53,781 bases of DNA from Lucifugimonas sp038150225 (GTDB lineage Bacteria; Chloroflexota; Dehalococcoidia; Lucifugimonadales; Lucifugimonadaceae), in assembly GCA_038150225.1 (NCBI GenBank), contig JAYQWG010000012.1, positions 1 to 53,781 of the forward strand. Reading direction: 5' to 3'. Below the pieces are notes generated by a model. That model saw only the letters and a list, made by a program, of their open reading frames with translations. It ran no database searches and was not told where the DNA came from. Below, piece by piece: positions 1 to 8,554 of this stretch. Each line of letters starts with the position of its first letter. The stretch's first letter is position 1. The translations under genes and the position numbers were made by a program.

Positions 1-175
1 TAAATACCAGAGTTTCTAACATTCACCCTGGTCTACTTTTTTGGGGGGCAGGTCAGTGCACCTGTGCACACTGTGATTAGCGTTGGGGGTATGAAACCTT
101 TCCCCTGACTGCAGGTCTGAGCGCATTAAACCGCATTGTGAATAATCGGTTTATCCCCATATGATCCCCATACAC

Positions 176-203
176 AAAAAGACCTTGGACTATATGTCCA
201 AGG
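176..203 (-). terminator. Rho-independent terminator of tRNA-Thr
   Basis: A perfect 8-bp inverted repeat (CCTTGGAC / GTCCAAGG, 183-203) with a 5-base loop is followed on the minus strand by a T-rich run from 176-180. It lies about 20 bases past the CCA end of the tRNA, as expected for an intrinsic terminator of that transcript. Confidence 0.75.
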
Positions 204-223
204 GGCTTGAGTTTGTGATCAGT

Positions 224-298
224 TGGAGCCAACGGGCAGGATTGAACTGCCGACCTGCTGTTTACGAAACAGCTGCTCTACCACTGAGCTACGTTGGC
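224..298 (-). tRNA. tRNA-Thr (anticodon CGU)
   Basis: Reading the minus strand, a full cloverleaf is visible: 7-bp acceptor stem GCCAACG/CGTTGGC (298-292 with 234-228), D-arm GCTC-AGTGGTA-GAGC, anticodon stem GCTGT/ACAGC closing the loop TTCGTAA (anticodon CGT, codon ACG, Thr), and a T-arm GGCAG-TTCAATC-CTGCC. CCA is encoded at 226-224. It reads the Thr ACG codon. No other tRNA is seen nearby, so it is probably a single-gene transcript with its own promoter and terminator. Confidence 0.95.
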
Positions 299-322
299 GA
301 GAATGATGTTCGTCGCTGGTTA

Positions 323-351
323 AGCGTACGACTCGTTCATTCTTTCATCAA
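323..351 (-). promoter_or_regulatory. Candidate sigma-70 promoter for tRNA-Thr
   Basis: On the minus strand TTGATG (351-346) and TACGCT (328-323) are separated by 17 bases, and the expected start point falls about 15-20 bases before the tRNA 5' end. The -10 matches the consensus only partly, so this is a prediction. Confidence 0.45.
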
Positions 352-390
352 TGATTCGACGTTCAAAATTTTCGCTTTCCAGACGCGTAA

Positions 391-414
391 GTGCCCCAAG
401 CTATGCCGGGGCAC
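391..414. terminator. Hairpin after the frameshifted secreted-protein gene
   Basis: GTGCCCC / GGGGCAC form a 7-bp GC-rich stem with a 10-base loop, 24 bases past the inferred stop codon of the minus-strand gene. No T-run follows, so intrinsic termination is only possible. Confidence 0.4.
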
Positions 415-437
415 AATCGTAATCTAGGTATCAGTTG

Positions 438-1128
438 TTATTTTTTCTTTCCTGCCGTGTCCGCTGCCTTACTGTTTTCGTTGAACTCCTTATCTAGACC
501 TGGCGCGTTGGACAGACCTTTGCCTGGCACTCCTGAGTCGATCAGGATTTCCGCCTTGGTTGAAACTGTGTCGACCAGGAAACTAACGTTGTCGACGTTG
601 ACGTTGAAGTTATAGCACCGTTGTTCAACTTCAATGCTGAGGACTACGGTTTGCCCCTCAATGGACTGCGCTAGGGCGGTTACGTCGATTGCACGGGAAT
701 TCGGTAATCAGGACTCTGAATTCCTGACGCGGTTCCATGAAAACAGAACAGGCGTTGCGGACTATGTCATCCCAACTGATCGTGGCGCTGGCAATGTCTG
801 CTGGAATACTCACCGACTGGCTCAATGTTTCCCAACTGGGCGAATTTCCGAGTGCCAATGCATCGAAAGAACCCGAGATTGGACCAATTGGACCATGAGG
901 GCCGAACAGTGGATTTACCGTGCCGTCATTGACAACCCAATTCAACGACTGACTGGCCGGGAGACTGGTTGTTACAGTCCACCCAGAAAGGTCTCCGGAT
1001 TCAAAGTCTCCGTTAGCCACAAGTTCAGTGGAACTGGTTGCATTTGCGGTCTCCCAACTTGCACCAGTCACGAAACCCAGGGCAACTAGAGCGAGGATCA
1101 GCCCGATAAATGGCTTTACTCGTATCAT
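438..1128 (-). pseudogene. Frameshifted secreted protein with carbohydrate-binding-like beta-sandwich
   Basis: The best start is ATG at 1128, preceded by a GAGGAG ribosome site; this gives a signal peptide (basic MIRVK, hydrophobic core, cleavage near the Ala-rich ATAS region). The mature part opens with LVANGDFESGDLSGW, typical of CBM/discoidin-like extracellular domains. The frame runs into noise and stops at 658, but the -/+1 frame continues with IDVTALAQSIEG and the terminal VNVDNVSFLVD strand of the same fold, ending at TAA 438-440. One indel near 696-712 therefore separates two halves of one roughly 220-residue protein. It could be a true pseudogene or an assembly error. Ligand unknown. 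Confidence 0.65.
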
Positions 1129-1294
1129 CTTCACTCCTCTCCTCAATCGGACCATATTGCCCCGCACGCTCTTCTGGATCCATTTCTCGCGTGTAGCGAG
1201 TTAATCGAGTCTAGGTTTCCCTTCTATTGACCGCATGAAGGAATATTTCAGCGCATGATGATTCCGTGAATTTGAAGAGAATCAGTGCATGGAA

Positions 1295-1720
1295 CTAAGA
1301 ATCTGCTTCACGCGTGAAGCCGTTCTCATCGACGATACGGCTTGAAGGCTTGAGTCCAGATTTTGTGGCGAACTCGAGTCTGTTGCCTTCTGGATCGTAT
1401 ACGTAAAACGCCCTTTGGCCGTCCGCACGCTCGATTGGGCCTTTGATGATCTCGTATCCGGCTTCTTTCATTGCCTGTAATGCTTCATCGAAATCGTCTA
1501 CTTCAAATGCGGTATGGATGTTCGGTGTGTCGTCTTCAGGGCGTTGGATCAAGTGAACCATCGTGCCATCCTCAGCCTGGATCCAAATGAGACCATCGCC
1601 GCCTTCTTGGGCGGGAATGATCTTCATGCCAAGAAGATCACGCCAGAAACCGAGCGCTCTCTGCCTGTCTCGAATTGGCATCGACGCGTGATGAATTGTG
1701 TTGATTTTGATTTTTGCCAT
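1295..1720 (-). CDS. VOC-family (glyoxalase/dioxygenase-fold) protein
   Basis: 141 residues with the two beta-alpha-beta-beta-beta modules of the vicinal-oxygen-chelate superfamily. HHAS at residues 10-13, VHLIQ (His56), HTAF (His69) and NRLEF (Glu116) are at positions where the family places metal ligands. The first module carries the typical RALGFWRDLLGMK helix. It may be a lyase, isomerase or ring-cleavage enzyme; the sequence does not settle the substrate. It lies 12 bases downstream of the TIM-barrel isomerase gene on the same strand, so the two probably form one transcript and may act on the same small carbohydrate or hydroxyacid. Confidence 0.8.
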   Translation of the reverse strand: MAKIKINTIHHASMPIRDRQRALGFWRDLLGMKIIPAQEGGDGLIWIQAEDGTMVHLIQRPEDDTPNIHTAFEVDDFDEALQAMKEAGYEIIKGPIERADGQRAFYVYDPEGNRLEFATKSGLKPSSRIVDENGFTREADS

Positions 1721-1732
1721 ATTTGTGCAGTG

Positions 1733-2569
1733 TTATCCAAGAGATTTGCGGGCGGAGTCGAGCGCAGTGAAGCAGAACTTCGCAGTTTCTTCGGGTGAGT
1801 AGCCTTCGGCCAGTGACTGTTGGACGCTCACTTCAGCGAATACCGGCAGAGTTTCAACCGCGTTGTCGCGGAGAGATGAAAGAAACTCGACGATATCGAT
1901 GTTTCCGTCGCCAGGAAGACAGTACTGAACTTTCCTATCGACTTTCTCACCATCCTTGATGTGGACCATCACAGCATCTGGTGCCGTTAGGTTCACACTG
2001 TGCCTCACTTCGCTGCCTTCCACAAAGAAGTGAGAGATATCGAGATCGAGCTTTAGATTCGGATGCCGAGTTTGCGCCATCATCCACGCAGCTTTTTCGG
2101 GCGTCTCGAAATCGGTGCCTGCATGTGGTTCGATGGCGATGATTGCGTTGTTCTCAGCGGCCATATCGGCGAGACTCACAAACGCATCACGTATTTGTTC
2201 TTTGCCAGAATCCCACGGAGGAGCGGAGTGACCTGCGGTGGTGGTGATCAGTACCGGTGAATCATCGAAATGGATTTCGTTCGCCATTTGAAATTTCTGT
2301 TTGGTTAGATCGAACATTTGCATACGCTCGGCATGTGGAGCGCAAACATCGATTCCACCAAAGAAAATCGGTGAGTCAAAGCCAGAATCTTTGATCTTTG
2401 AAGCTAGTTCACGTTGTTGAGAGGTTGAGAACTTGAGAGGACTTGTTGGCCATGCCTCCCCCATGCAAATTTCAATCGCTTCGTAACCGGTGTCTGAGAT
2501 CAAGTCGACTGCTTCGAAAGGGTCAACCATCTGAAGTGCGTAAGTTGAGTAACCCAACTTGAAAGCCAT
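1733..2569 (-). CDS. Sugar phosphate isomerase/epimerase (xylose-isomerase-like TIM barrel)
   Basis: A 278-residue protein of the AP-endonuclease-2/xylose-isomerase-like barrel family. It begins MAFKLGYSTYALQ and has the metal-binding strand ends in order: IAIEPHAG, LDLDISHFF, VHIKDG and VFAEVS. These supply the Glu, Asp/His, His and Glu expected for a divalent-metal keto-sugar isomerase or inosose-type dehydratase. ATG at 2569 is chosen, with AGGGG just upstream; an in-frame TTG at 2584 would add five residues. It is upstream of the VOC gene in the same transcript. Substrate cannot be told from sequence. Confidence 0.8.
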   Translation of the reverse strand: MAFKLGYSTYALQMVDPFEAVDLISDTGYEAIEICMGEAWPTSPLKFSTSQQRELASKIKDSGFDSPIFFGGIDVCAPHAERMQMFDLTKQKFQMANEIHFDDSPVLITTTAGHSAPPWDSGKEQIRDAFVSLADMAAENNAIIAIEPHAGTDFETPEKAAWMMAQTRHPNLKLDLDISHFFVEGSEVRHSVNLTAPDAVMVHIKDGEKVDRKVQYCLPGDGNIDIVEFLSSLRDNAVETLPVFAEVSVQQSLAEGYSPEETAKFCFTALDSARKSLG

Positions 2570-2799
2570 AATGCCCCTATTCAAGTGCTGGTAGTGGTGC
2601 GAGCGGCACGGATTCTAGCAACGGGTGAGCCTCTTCAAACTGTTTTCACACCAATTTCCAAACTCGATTTGGGGGTTAACCCTAAACTGACCTTCGTAAA
2701 TGTGTTGTGTTTTGCCCATAAGCAAGGTGGATGGTTGTCCATTCAGGTTCTGGTGTGTGCACTGGGCGACAGGAGTTCGGGTCAGTTCAATATTAGAAG

Positions 2800-3581
2800 T
2801 ACTGCCCTGGCGGTGAGAAAGGCGCACTCTTTAATCGCTCTGGCCGGGGAGTGCGATTGATTTCGCTACCGCATTGACAATGATGGCGAGGCAAGCAGGC
2901 CTCCAATCGAGAATCGCTACAGGGTATCTGCCTGGTGAATACAACTCTTACTCCGGTGCGAGCAAAGTAAGCCCGCAAGAAGCACATGCCTGGTCAGAGA
3001 TCTATTTCAATCATGCCGGTTGGATCCCGTTCGACGCCTCGACACGACCTGATTTACCAACTCCTTCGAATATTGAGCAAGCACCACCAAGCGGATTAAG
3101 TTCGTTGCTCGACCGGCGGTTTGGAGACAGCCTTGCGGCAGCAGCCGGAAAGACTCCAGGGTTCATGCTAAAAAGCTTCGAGTTCGCAATGAATAACGGT
3201 GTCAGTTGCCGTCTTGGCGTACTCTCACTGGTCAGATTAGGTTCGATGCTGGTGTGGTTCTTGTACCTGCGCCCGCGAACATTTGCCAGTTCAGCTGCTG
3301 AGTTTGATTACGACAACGTGGTCGGTGAAGACCGGTTGAGTGCGATCAAGACCTTCGAAAAGGTACAGAAATACCTTGCGAAGAACGGTTTCAGAAAACG
3401 AATGTTTAACGAGTCGTATCGAGAGTACGCGAATGTCGCACAAATTACTTTCGGATCAAGCCTTGAGTCTTTCCAGAAGCTCGCCGACGTCGTTTCTCAG
3501 GCGGCATTCTCTTCGCAAATTGGCGAGCAATCTTCCATCGACGAAGCAGCAAGTTCACTGAAAGCGTCGATCGCTAGCTAG
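2800..3581 (+). pseudogene. Decayed transglutaminase (TgpA-like), C-terminal remnant
   Basis: From 2874 the frame stays open for 235 codons and shows the second half of a transglutaminase-like domain: MMARQAG, GYLPGEY, the catalytic His in EAHAWSEIYF and Asp in WIPFDAST, then a linker, one hydrophobic segment (about 115-135) and a DUF4129-like C-terminal helix region. The catalytic Cys segment ECD-(Y)FATALT lies at 2849-2873 but is split: an extra base at about 2859 and another in the CCGGGG at 2844-2849 put LFNRSG, ECD and FATAL in three frames. The multi-helix membrane N-terminus usual in TgpA is missing; upstream DNA belongs to the divergent isomerase gene. This is a degraded gene unlikely to be active. 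Confidence 0.75.
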
Positions 3582-4564
3582 ATTCCTGATCTGGCATTGC
3601 CCGATACTTCCGGGTTAATCCAGTTTTCCGGTTTGTCACCTGCGAGCACTCTCACGACTTCTCCAGCTGTACGTTCCTCCAACTCAACAGTTGATGCCTG
3701 CGAGAAAAACGCAGTATGCGGAGTGATGATTACGTTTTCTTGCGCGAGTAACGGGCTTGAAGGATTTGGCGGAGTAGGCTCAACCACGTCCAACCCAGCA
3801 CCGGCAATGTGACCAGATTCCAAAGCACTAGCCAGTGCATTCTCGTCAATCAAGCCACCGCGTGCACAGTTAACGATGATGGATCCCTTCTTCATTCTGG
3901 CAAGCTCAGGTGCGGAAATCATGTTTTCGGTCGATGGCAGCAACGGTACGTGCAATGAAACGAAATCAGATTCTTCAAGCAACTCGTCAAGCGTCGTGGC
4001 TGTCGCCCCTTCGATGCTGGAACCAGGCTCAATCATTGGATCGTATGTGAGGATATTCATCCCAAATCCAATCGCTTTGGCAGCTAGAGATCGACCGATT
4101 CTTCCGTAGCCGACAATACCCATAGTTGCTCCACGGGTGCGGTGCATGGGCTGGTTCAAGGCAACGTCATTCCAACAACCTCGGACTACGTCCCGGGTAT
4201 GAGGAACGAGACGCCGATTTAATGCCAGGATCATCCCGAATGCGTGGTCGGTAACCTCGTCCATGCAGTAATCAGGTACGTTGGTTACAACGATGCCCAG
4301 CTCTGTGGCCTTTGGGATATCAACGTTGTCGACACCGATGCCATACCGGGCAGCAATCTTGCATTGAGTCGCTGCTTCCAGAACCTTTGAGGTGACCTGG
4401 GCGAAGCAAAACATAATTGCGTCAACATCTTTGGCTAGTTCGGCAAGAGTGTTTTCAGAAGTGTCTGGCGCTATTACCAACTCGATCCCCGCAGATTCAA
4501 GTACTGCGCGCTCAGGATCAGTTGAAGGCCAAACGTAGTCGGTGATTAGTACTTTTGTAGACAT
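3578..4564 (-). CDS. D-isomer-specific 2-hydroxyacid dehydrogenase (CtBP/SerA-like)
   Basis: 328 residues, normal length for the family. The N-terminal substrate domain is followed by the NAD-binding motif GYGRIG (152-157) and the catalytic triad Arg235 (NCARGG), Glu262 (DVVEPTP) and His283 (TPHTAF). Such enzymes reduce 2-oxoacids or oxidise 2-hydroxyacids with NAD(H); here the C-terminal half is closest in style to the C-terminal-binding-protein branch, so glyoxylate, hydroxypyruvate or sugar-acid-derived oxoacids are possible substrates. It follows the corrinoid cluster by about 80 bases on the same strand. Its stop shares CTAG with the stop of the transglutaminase remnant. Confidence 0.88.
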   Translation of the reverse strand: MSTKVLITDYVWPSTDPERAVLESAGIELVIAPDTSENTLAELAKDVDAIMFCFAQVTSKVLEAATQCKIAARYGIGVDNVDIPKATELGIVVTNVPDYCMDEVTDHAFGMILALNRRLVPHTRDVVRGCWNDVALNQPMHRTRGATMGIVGYGRIGRSLAAKAIGFGMNILTYDPMIEPGSSIEGATATTLDELLEESDFVSLHVPLLPSTENMISAPELARMKKGSIIVNCARGGLIDENALASALESGHIAGAGLDVVEPTPPNPSSPLLAQENVIITPHTAFFSQASTVELEERTAGEVVRVLAGDKPENWINPEVSGNARSGI

Positions 4565-4644
4565 GGAGCAGAATGATACCCACGAGCGTGTAACCGGTCA
4601 CGTCCATAATCACTGAAGTTCTAGCCGAGTTCGGCTTGAAAGCG

Positions 4645-6279
4645 CTAATTGAGATCCATCGGCTTGAACATGCAACCTTCAACGAAAAAATCGAAGAAAT
4701 CAGGAGCTGTTTCAAGCTCAACATGATCGATGTCCGAGGTCAACTTTTCTATTTCGCGACGCTTGTCAGTCGAAAGCAGGAGGATAACAGCACCTTCCAG
4801 TGAGGCGTTACCTACCTTTTCAATCTTTTCGAGAGGGAAGTTCGCAATGAAACCGATGTCTCGCGCGTTCGATGAATCTATGTAGTTCGCGAAACCACCA
4901 GCCAAATACAACCTGCTGTAGTTCTGGACGGGAATTCCCATCTCTCGGAGGACGATAGCCTGGCCACAATAGTTGGCAGCTTTCGCTTGAGCTAATGCTG
5001 ATATGTCGGCTCTGGACAACGAAAGATGATTGGTCGCCGAGAAAACAAAATCATCGGTGTCATCGTTGAATTTGCCGAGTTCAGACATCTGACCGGTCCG
5101 TCTTAGTTCAGCAAGCAGGTCAACTAGACCAGACCCACAAATCCCTATCGGGTCTGACTCCCCAATTACTTGTGCTTGCACTTCGCCGGCTTCACTGATT
5201 TGGATCTTTTCGACCGCACCGTCGTATCCGGGCATTCCGTATGTGACTTCACCGCCCTCAAAAGCCGGACCAGCCGGACACGACGCAGCGAGCATTCTGG
5301 TTCCATCACTGACGACAACTTCTGTGTTTGTTCCTACATCGATAATCAGAACAGGGTCGTGTTCGCCTTCCATTCCCAGTGCAACCAGGTCGGCTGCAAT
5401 ATCCGCTCCCAGGTGAGAGGCAATGATAGGTCCACCATACACTGTGGCATCTGGATTGATTCGCAATCCGAGTTCAGCAGCGGATGCGGATAGCGCGGTA
5501 GTTTCAACGGCGCCTGCTCGGAATTCATCTTCGACTTTAGATTTGTACGGTTTCGTCCCGATCGACTGGACATCGATTCCGAAGAATATTTCTCGCATGG
5601 TCGTGTTTCCGACCGCTACGAAATCAAATATCTGTCGCCGTCGAATCTTGAGCGACCGGACCATTTCACCTATTTCAAAGTTGATCGCTGAGATCAGGAC
5701 CGCCTGCAACTCACCGGAATCATCTCCACCGTCGTATGAAATACGGTTCATGACATCACTGCCGCCGAACCGCTGAGGGTTTTCGAACGAGGCTGTATAT
5801 CTAATCTCACCTGATTCGAGATCGACGAGATTCAAAACAACAGTGGTGGTCCCAATGTCTGCAGCAATCCCGAAAATCGCGCCCGAATACTTCGTGATCG
5901 GTGTTGTGGTACCGTCATCATTTATGCGGACTACCTGCTCCTCTTGACGCGCATATGCCGTTTTCAGAGAAATCTCACGTTTTGTACCAGCGGTGAGGAT
6001 TCGAGGTTGGCGACGCAACACGGCGAATTCGATGTCTGCCTGTGCATCAGTTACGTTTGCCTGGCATGCAAGCCGGTAGCTACCCCGAAGAAACTTCTCT
6101 TCATCAGTTGGTGGATTTAGTGCGTCCGCACCGCTCTTAACTTCGACGATGCATTCATGACACTCACCGTTACGGCTGCATGAGGTTGGAACTCGGATCG
6201 ACAACGAATCAGCGTAGTCGAAAAGAGATTTTCCAAGTTGAGATTCGAGCTCTTGAGTTTCGAGAAATACGGGGCTCAA
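4645..6279 (-). CDS. Corrinoid activation/regeneration protein, 2Fe-2S ferredoxin + ASKHA (DUF4445)
   Basis: 544 residues. The N-terminus is a plant-type ferredoxin with Cys34, Cys40, Cys43 and Cys72 (C-x5-C-x2-C-x28-C). It is followed by a linker and an ASKHA ATPase with two phosphate-binding motifs, AADIGTTTVVLNL (near 140) and LIIDVGTNTEVVV (near 316), plus the LASCPAGPAFEGG region. This architecture is that of reductive activators that return Co(II) corrinoid proteins to Co(I) using ATP (RACo type). The start is TTG at 6279 with AAGGA six bases upstream. It is the last gene of the methyl-transfer cluster and its likely target is the B12 protein at 6618-7367. Confidence 0.9.
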   Translation of the reverse strand: MSPVFLETQELESQLGKSLFDYADSLSIRVPTSCSRNGECHECIVEVKSGADALNPPTDEEKFLRGSYRLACQANVTDAQADIEFAVLRRQPRILTAGTKREISLKTAYARQEEQVVRINDDGTTTPITKYSGAIFGIAADIGTTTVVLNLVDLESGEIRYTASFENPQRFGGSDVMNRISYDGGDDSGELQAVLISAINFEIGEMVRSLKIRRRQIFDFVAVGNTTMREIFFGIDVQSIGTKPYKSKVEDEFRAGAVETTALSASAAELGLRINPDATVYGGPIIASHLGADIAADLVALGMEGEHDPVLIIDVGTNTEVVVSDGTRMLAASCPAGPAFEGGEVTYGMPGYDGAVEKIQISEAGEVQAQVIGESDPIGICGSGLVDLLAELRRTGQMSELGKFNDDTDDFVFSATNHLSLSRADISALAQAKAANYCGQAIVLREMGIPVQNYSRLYLAGGFANYIDSSNARDIGFIANFPLEKIEKVGNASLEGAVILLLSTDKRREIEKLTSDIDHVELETAPDFFDFFVEGCMFKPMDLN

Positions 6280-6337
6280 CGAGATCCTTTGTCAGATTGA
6301 ACGAGGTTTCAGGACAACTATTGTCCTGATTCCCAGA

Positions 6338-6592
6338 TCACTCCTCCCATGCTTCCCGGTAGTCGATTGAGTCGCTACCAGAGCAAACGGGCAGAGAAGT
6401 TGGATCGTTCGGGAAAAACTGGTTCCGGCACGAAAACTTGGCGTTACAAAGGCTCTTGGCGTCTTTGTAAGGGCAACGTGACTCCATGACCTCGTCTGCG
6501 GTTGCTGCGATGTCCTTATAAATTTCGAAAAGTCGATCAAGGCTGGACTTCGCCTGATCGGGATCGATATTCGGTCGTCCGCTATCCGACAT
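6338..6592 (-). CDS. Small four-cysteine protein of the corrinoid cluster
   Basis: 84 residues, not assigned to a family. The N-terminal half is an acidic amphipathic helix region (about 10-38). It is followed by four cysteines, Cys40, Cys49, Cys55 and Cys70 (C-x8-C-x5-C-x14-C), and an acidic tail ending REAWEE. The spacing would suit zinc or an iron-sulfur cluster, but this is inference. It sits 25 bases after the corrinoid protein gene and 58 bases before the reactivator gene, on the same strand, so it is likely co-translated with them and may help electron transfer to, or structure of, the corrinoid complex. Confidence 0.7.
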   Translation of the reverse strand: MSDSGRPNIDPDQAKSSLDRLFEIYKDIAATADEVMESRCPYKDAKSLCNAKFSCRNQFFPNDPTSLPVCSGSDSIDYREAWEE

Positions 6593-6617
6593 TCCAGCCC
6601 CTTCAGGATTGGCGGTG

Positions 6618-7367
6618 TTAGCTCGATTTCAACTCGGCGAGTAACTCGATGAGTTCTTTTGCTTTATCCACCGCGTCAACGGCGTTATCACCATATGCGT
6701 CAGCGCCCATCTCGTCAGCAAAGTCCTGGGTCACAGGGGCACCACCGACCATGATACGAACTTCGTCACGAAGTCCCATATCCTCAAATGTAGCAATCGT
6801 GCGCCCCATGTTTGGCATTGTGGTTGTCAACAGCGCTGACATGCCCACTACATGCGCCTCGTGCTCTTCAACTGCATCGACGAAATCCTCAGGAGAAGTG
6901 TCGACACCAAGATCGTGAACCACGAATCCAGCACCGCGCAGCATCATGATGCACAGGTTTTTGCCGATGTCGTGCAAGTCGCCTTTGACGGTACCCATAA
7001 TCACGGTCCCTGCAGGTTCCGCTCCAGATGCTGACAGGATCGGTTCAATGTGCGCCATTCCGGCTTTCATAGCCCTAGCGGCAACAAGAACCTCAGGAAC
7101 AAAAATAATGTTGTCGCGGAATTTAACACCCACGATCGCCATTCCGTTTAGCAACCCATCGTCGAGAACCTGGTTCGCTGTGTAACCAGAATCCAAGGCT
7201 TCTTTGGTCAGACGATCGACATCAGTATTGTTGCCCACGATCAATTCGTAAGCGAGTTCCTGCATGATCGGATCAGTTGGATCGATCGCTTCCCTAATGT
7301 GTTTCTGCTCGCCAGGGCTGGTTACGTACTCGAACTCTTTAGCTAAGCCTTCATGGGTTATCGGCAT
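6618..7367 (-). CDS. Methyltransferase corrinoid protein (MtaC/MttC-like)
   Basis: 249 residues: an N-terminal helical cap (about 35-118) and a C-terminal Rossmann-like B12-binding domain. The cobalamin signature is complete: GTVKGDLHDIG (125-135) with lower cobalt ligand His132, then SALLTT and GGAPVTQDFADEMGADAYG at the end of the fold. It should carry the methyl group between a substrate-specific methyltransferase and an acceptor. Neighbours supply a URO-D-type methyltransferase upstream and the ASKHA reactivator downstream, a standard three-component set. The roughly 30-residue N-terminal extension before the cap is slightly longer than in many homologues. Confidence 0.93.
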   Translation of the reverse strand: MPITHEGLAKEFEYVTSPGEQKHIREAIDPTDPIMQELAYELIVGNNTDVDRLTKEALDSGYTANQVLDDGLLNGMAIVGVKFRDNIIFVPEVLVAARAMKAGMAHIEPILSASGAEPAGTVIMGTVKGDLHDIGKNLCIMMLRGAGFVVHDLGVDTSPEDFVDAVEEHEAHVVGMSALLTTTMPNMGRTIATFEDMGLRDEVRIMVGGAPVTQDFADEMGADAYGDNAVDAVDKAKELIELLAELKSS

Positions 7368-7499
7368 AAATTATCTATCTCAGAATTGATCTAAATCAGT
7401 GAAAAACGATCGATTTCATTCGTACCGTCAGGATGCGCACCAATCAATAATTCTGTCACTGGAATGGACGAAAAAGAAGTGTGCAAACGTAAATTGGGT

Positions 7500-8540
7500 C
7501 TAGGAACCTCTCTCAGCGACCCAATCTCCGATGGCGATTGGGATTTCGAGCAAGTTCTCCAACTTAGTTTTCAGTGGAATTGCACATTCAGGTGCAATCA
7601 GCTGAACACCTGCATCGAGCGCTCGGTAAACCTCTGCTCGAACTTCCTCTGGTCCTCTCGCATATAGAGTCGTCGGATTGTTGATGTTTCCTACGAGACG
7701 AATTTTGCCATCTACAGCATCCATCGCTTCTTGAGGATCGTTTTTCGAATCGAAGTGGAATGCCGCCATTCCCGTTTGGGCGATGTAAGGCATTCGATCT
7801 ACCGTTGCTCCGCAAATGTGGAGCATTAACGGAACCGACAGTTCCTCTTCAATTTCCTGGTGCATGTCCATCAGGAAACGTCTGTAGTACTCACCTGAAA
7901 CCAGGTCACCAGTAGCGTGGTCAGGCACTGTCAAAACGTCAGCCCCTGCATCGATTTGAGCTTGGCCGTAAAGAATCGTGATTTCTTTTAGGGCATGGAG
8001 AGCTTTCATTGTCTCGTCGGGGTCGTCAACGGTCCCTAGCAAGAACGGCTCAACTCCAAATACGTGATAGGCAAGCGTCCATGGTCCCATCGTCTTACCG
8101 ACGATAGCTACTTCGTCACCGTACTCGCGTTTCAAAATACTTATCGAGTCGGTTATGGCCTTTGTGTCCTGGTGCTCTAGGAAACCTGATGGAATGTGCA
8201 CATCGGATGAAGAATTCCAGATAGGTTTCGACATCCGAACGGTCGGCCAGTTGTCCTTCTGCTCCCACTGCATGTCGCAGCCGAGAGCAGATGACTCCTG
8301 GATAATCGAGAAATACGGTGCAATAGTGTCGAAACCCAGTTCTGTATATGCAGTCGCCGCGAGGCGGGCATTCATTTCCCCGTCGCGGTTTGCATCGGGG
8401 AATGGAGCCTCAACGAGATCCATTAGTTCGACTGTCGCAACGTTTGTCGGTGTACAAACTGGAGGTCGATCCACAGGATCACCCGCAAGAGCGGCAAGCA
8501 CACGGTCTTTTGGTTTCATGGCTAGGGGAGCAGTTGTCAT
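7500..8540 (-). CDS. Uroporphyrinogen-decarboxylase-fold methyltransferase (MtaA/CmuA-like)
   Basis: 346 residues of the URO-D superfamily: MKPKDRVLAALAGDPVDRPP at the N-terminus, VGKTMGPWTLAYHVFG in the middle, VPDHATGDLVS, and the zinc-site segment LHICGATVDRMPYIAQTG toward the C-terminus. Such proteins in B12 operons move methyl groups between corrinoid proteins and a small thiol, or demethylate a small methylated compound; true haem uroporphyrinogen decarboxylase is less likely because of the operon setting. His and Cys of HICG are candidate zinc ligands. It is followed by the corrinoid protein gene after 132 bases that hold no gene. Methyl donor unknown. Confidence 0.85.
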   Translation of the reverse strand: MTTAPLAMKPKDRVLAALAGDPVDRPPVCTPTNVATVELMDLVEAPFPDANRDGEMNARLAATAYTELGFDTIAPYFSIIQESSALGCDMQWEQKDNWPTVRMSKPIWNSSSDVHIPSGFLEHQDTKAITDSISILKREYGDEVAIVGKTMGPWTLAYHVFGVEPFLLGTVDDPDETMKALHALKEITILYGQAQIDAGADVLTVPDHATGDLVSGEYYRRFLMDMHQEIEEELSVPLMLHICGATVDRMPYIAQTGMAAFHFDSKNDPQEAMDAVDGKIRLVGNINNPTTLYARGPEEVRAEVYRALDAGVQLIAPECAIPLKTKLENLLEIPIAIGDWVAERGS

Positions 8541-8554
8541 TAGTAATTCACCGA

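Noticed and set aside
161..427. Plus-strand frame of 88 codons across the tRNA
   Set aside because: It runs antisense through a clear tRNA-Thr and its terminator and has no recognisable protein.
634..1089. Plus-strand frame of 151 codons
   Set aside because: Antisense to the secreted-protein gene, which has a signal peptide and a ribosome site; composition is not protein-like.
6292..6540. Minus-strand frame of 82 codons
   Set aside because: Overlaps the four-cysteine protein in another frame and lacks a ribosome site.
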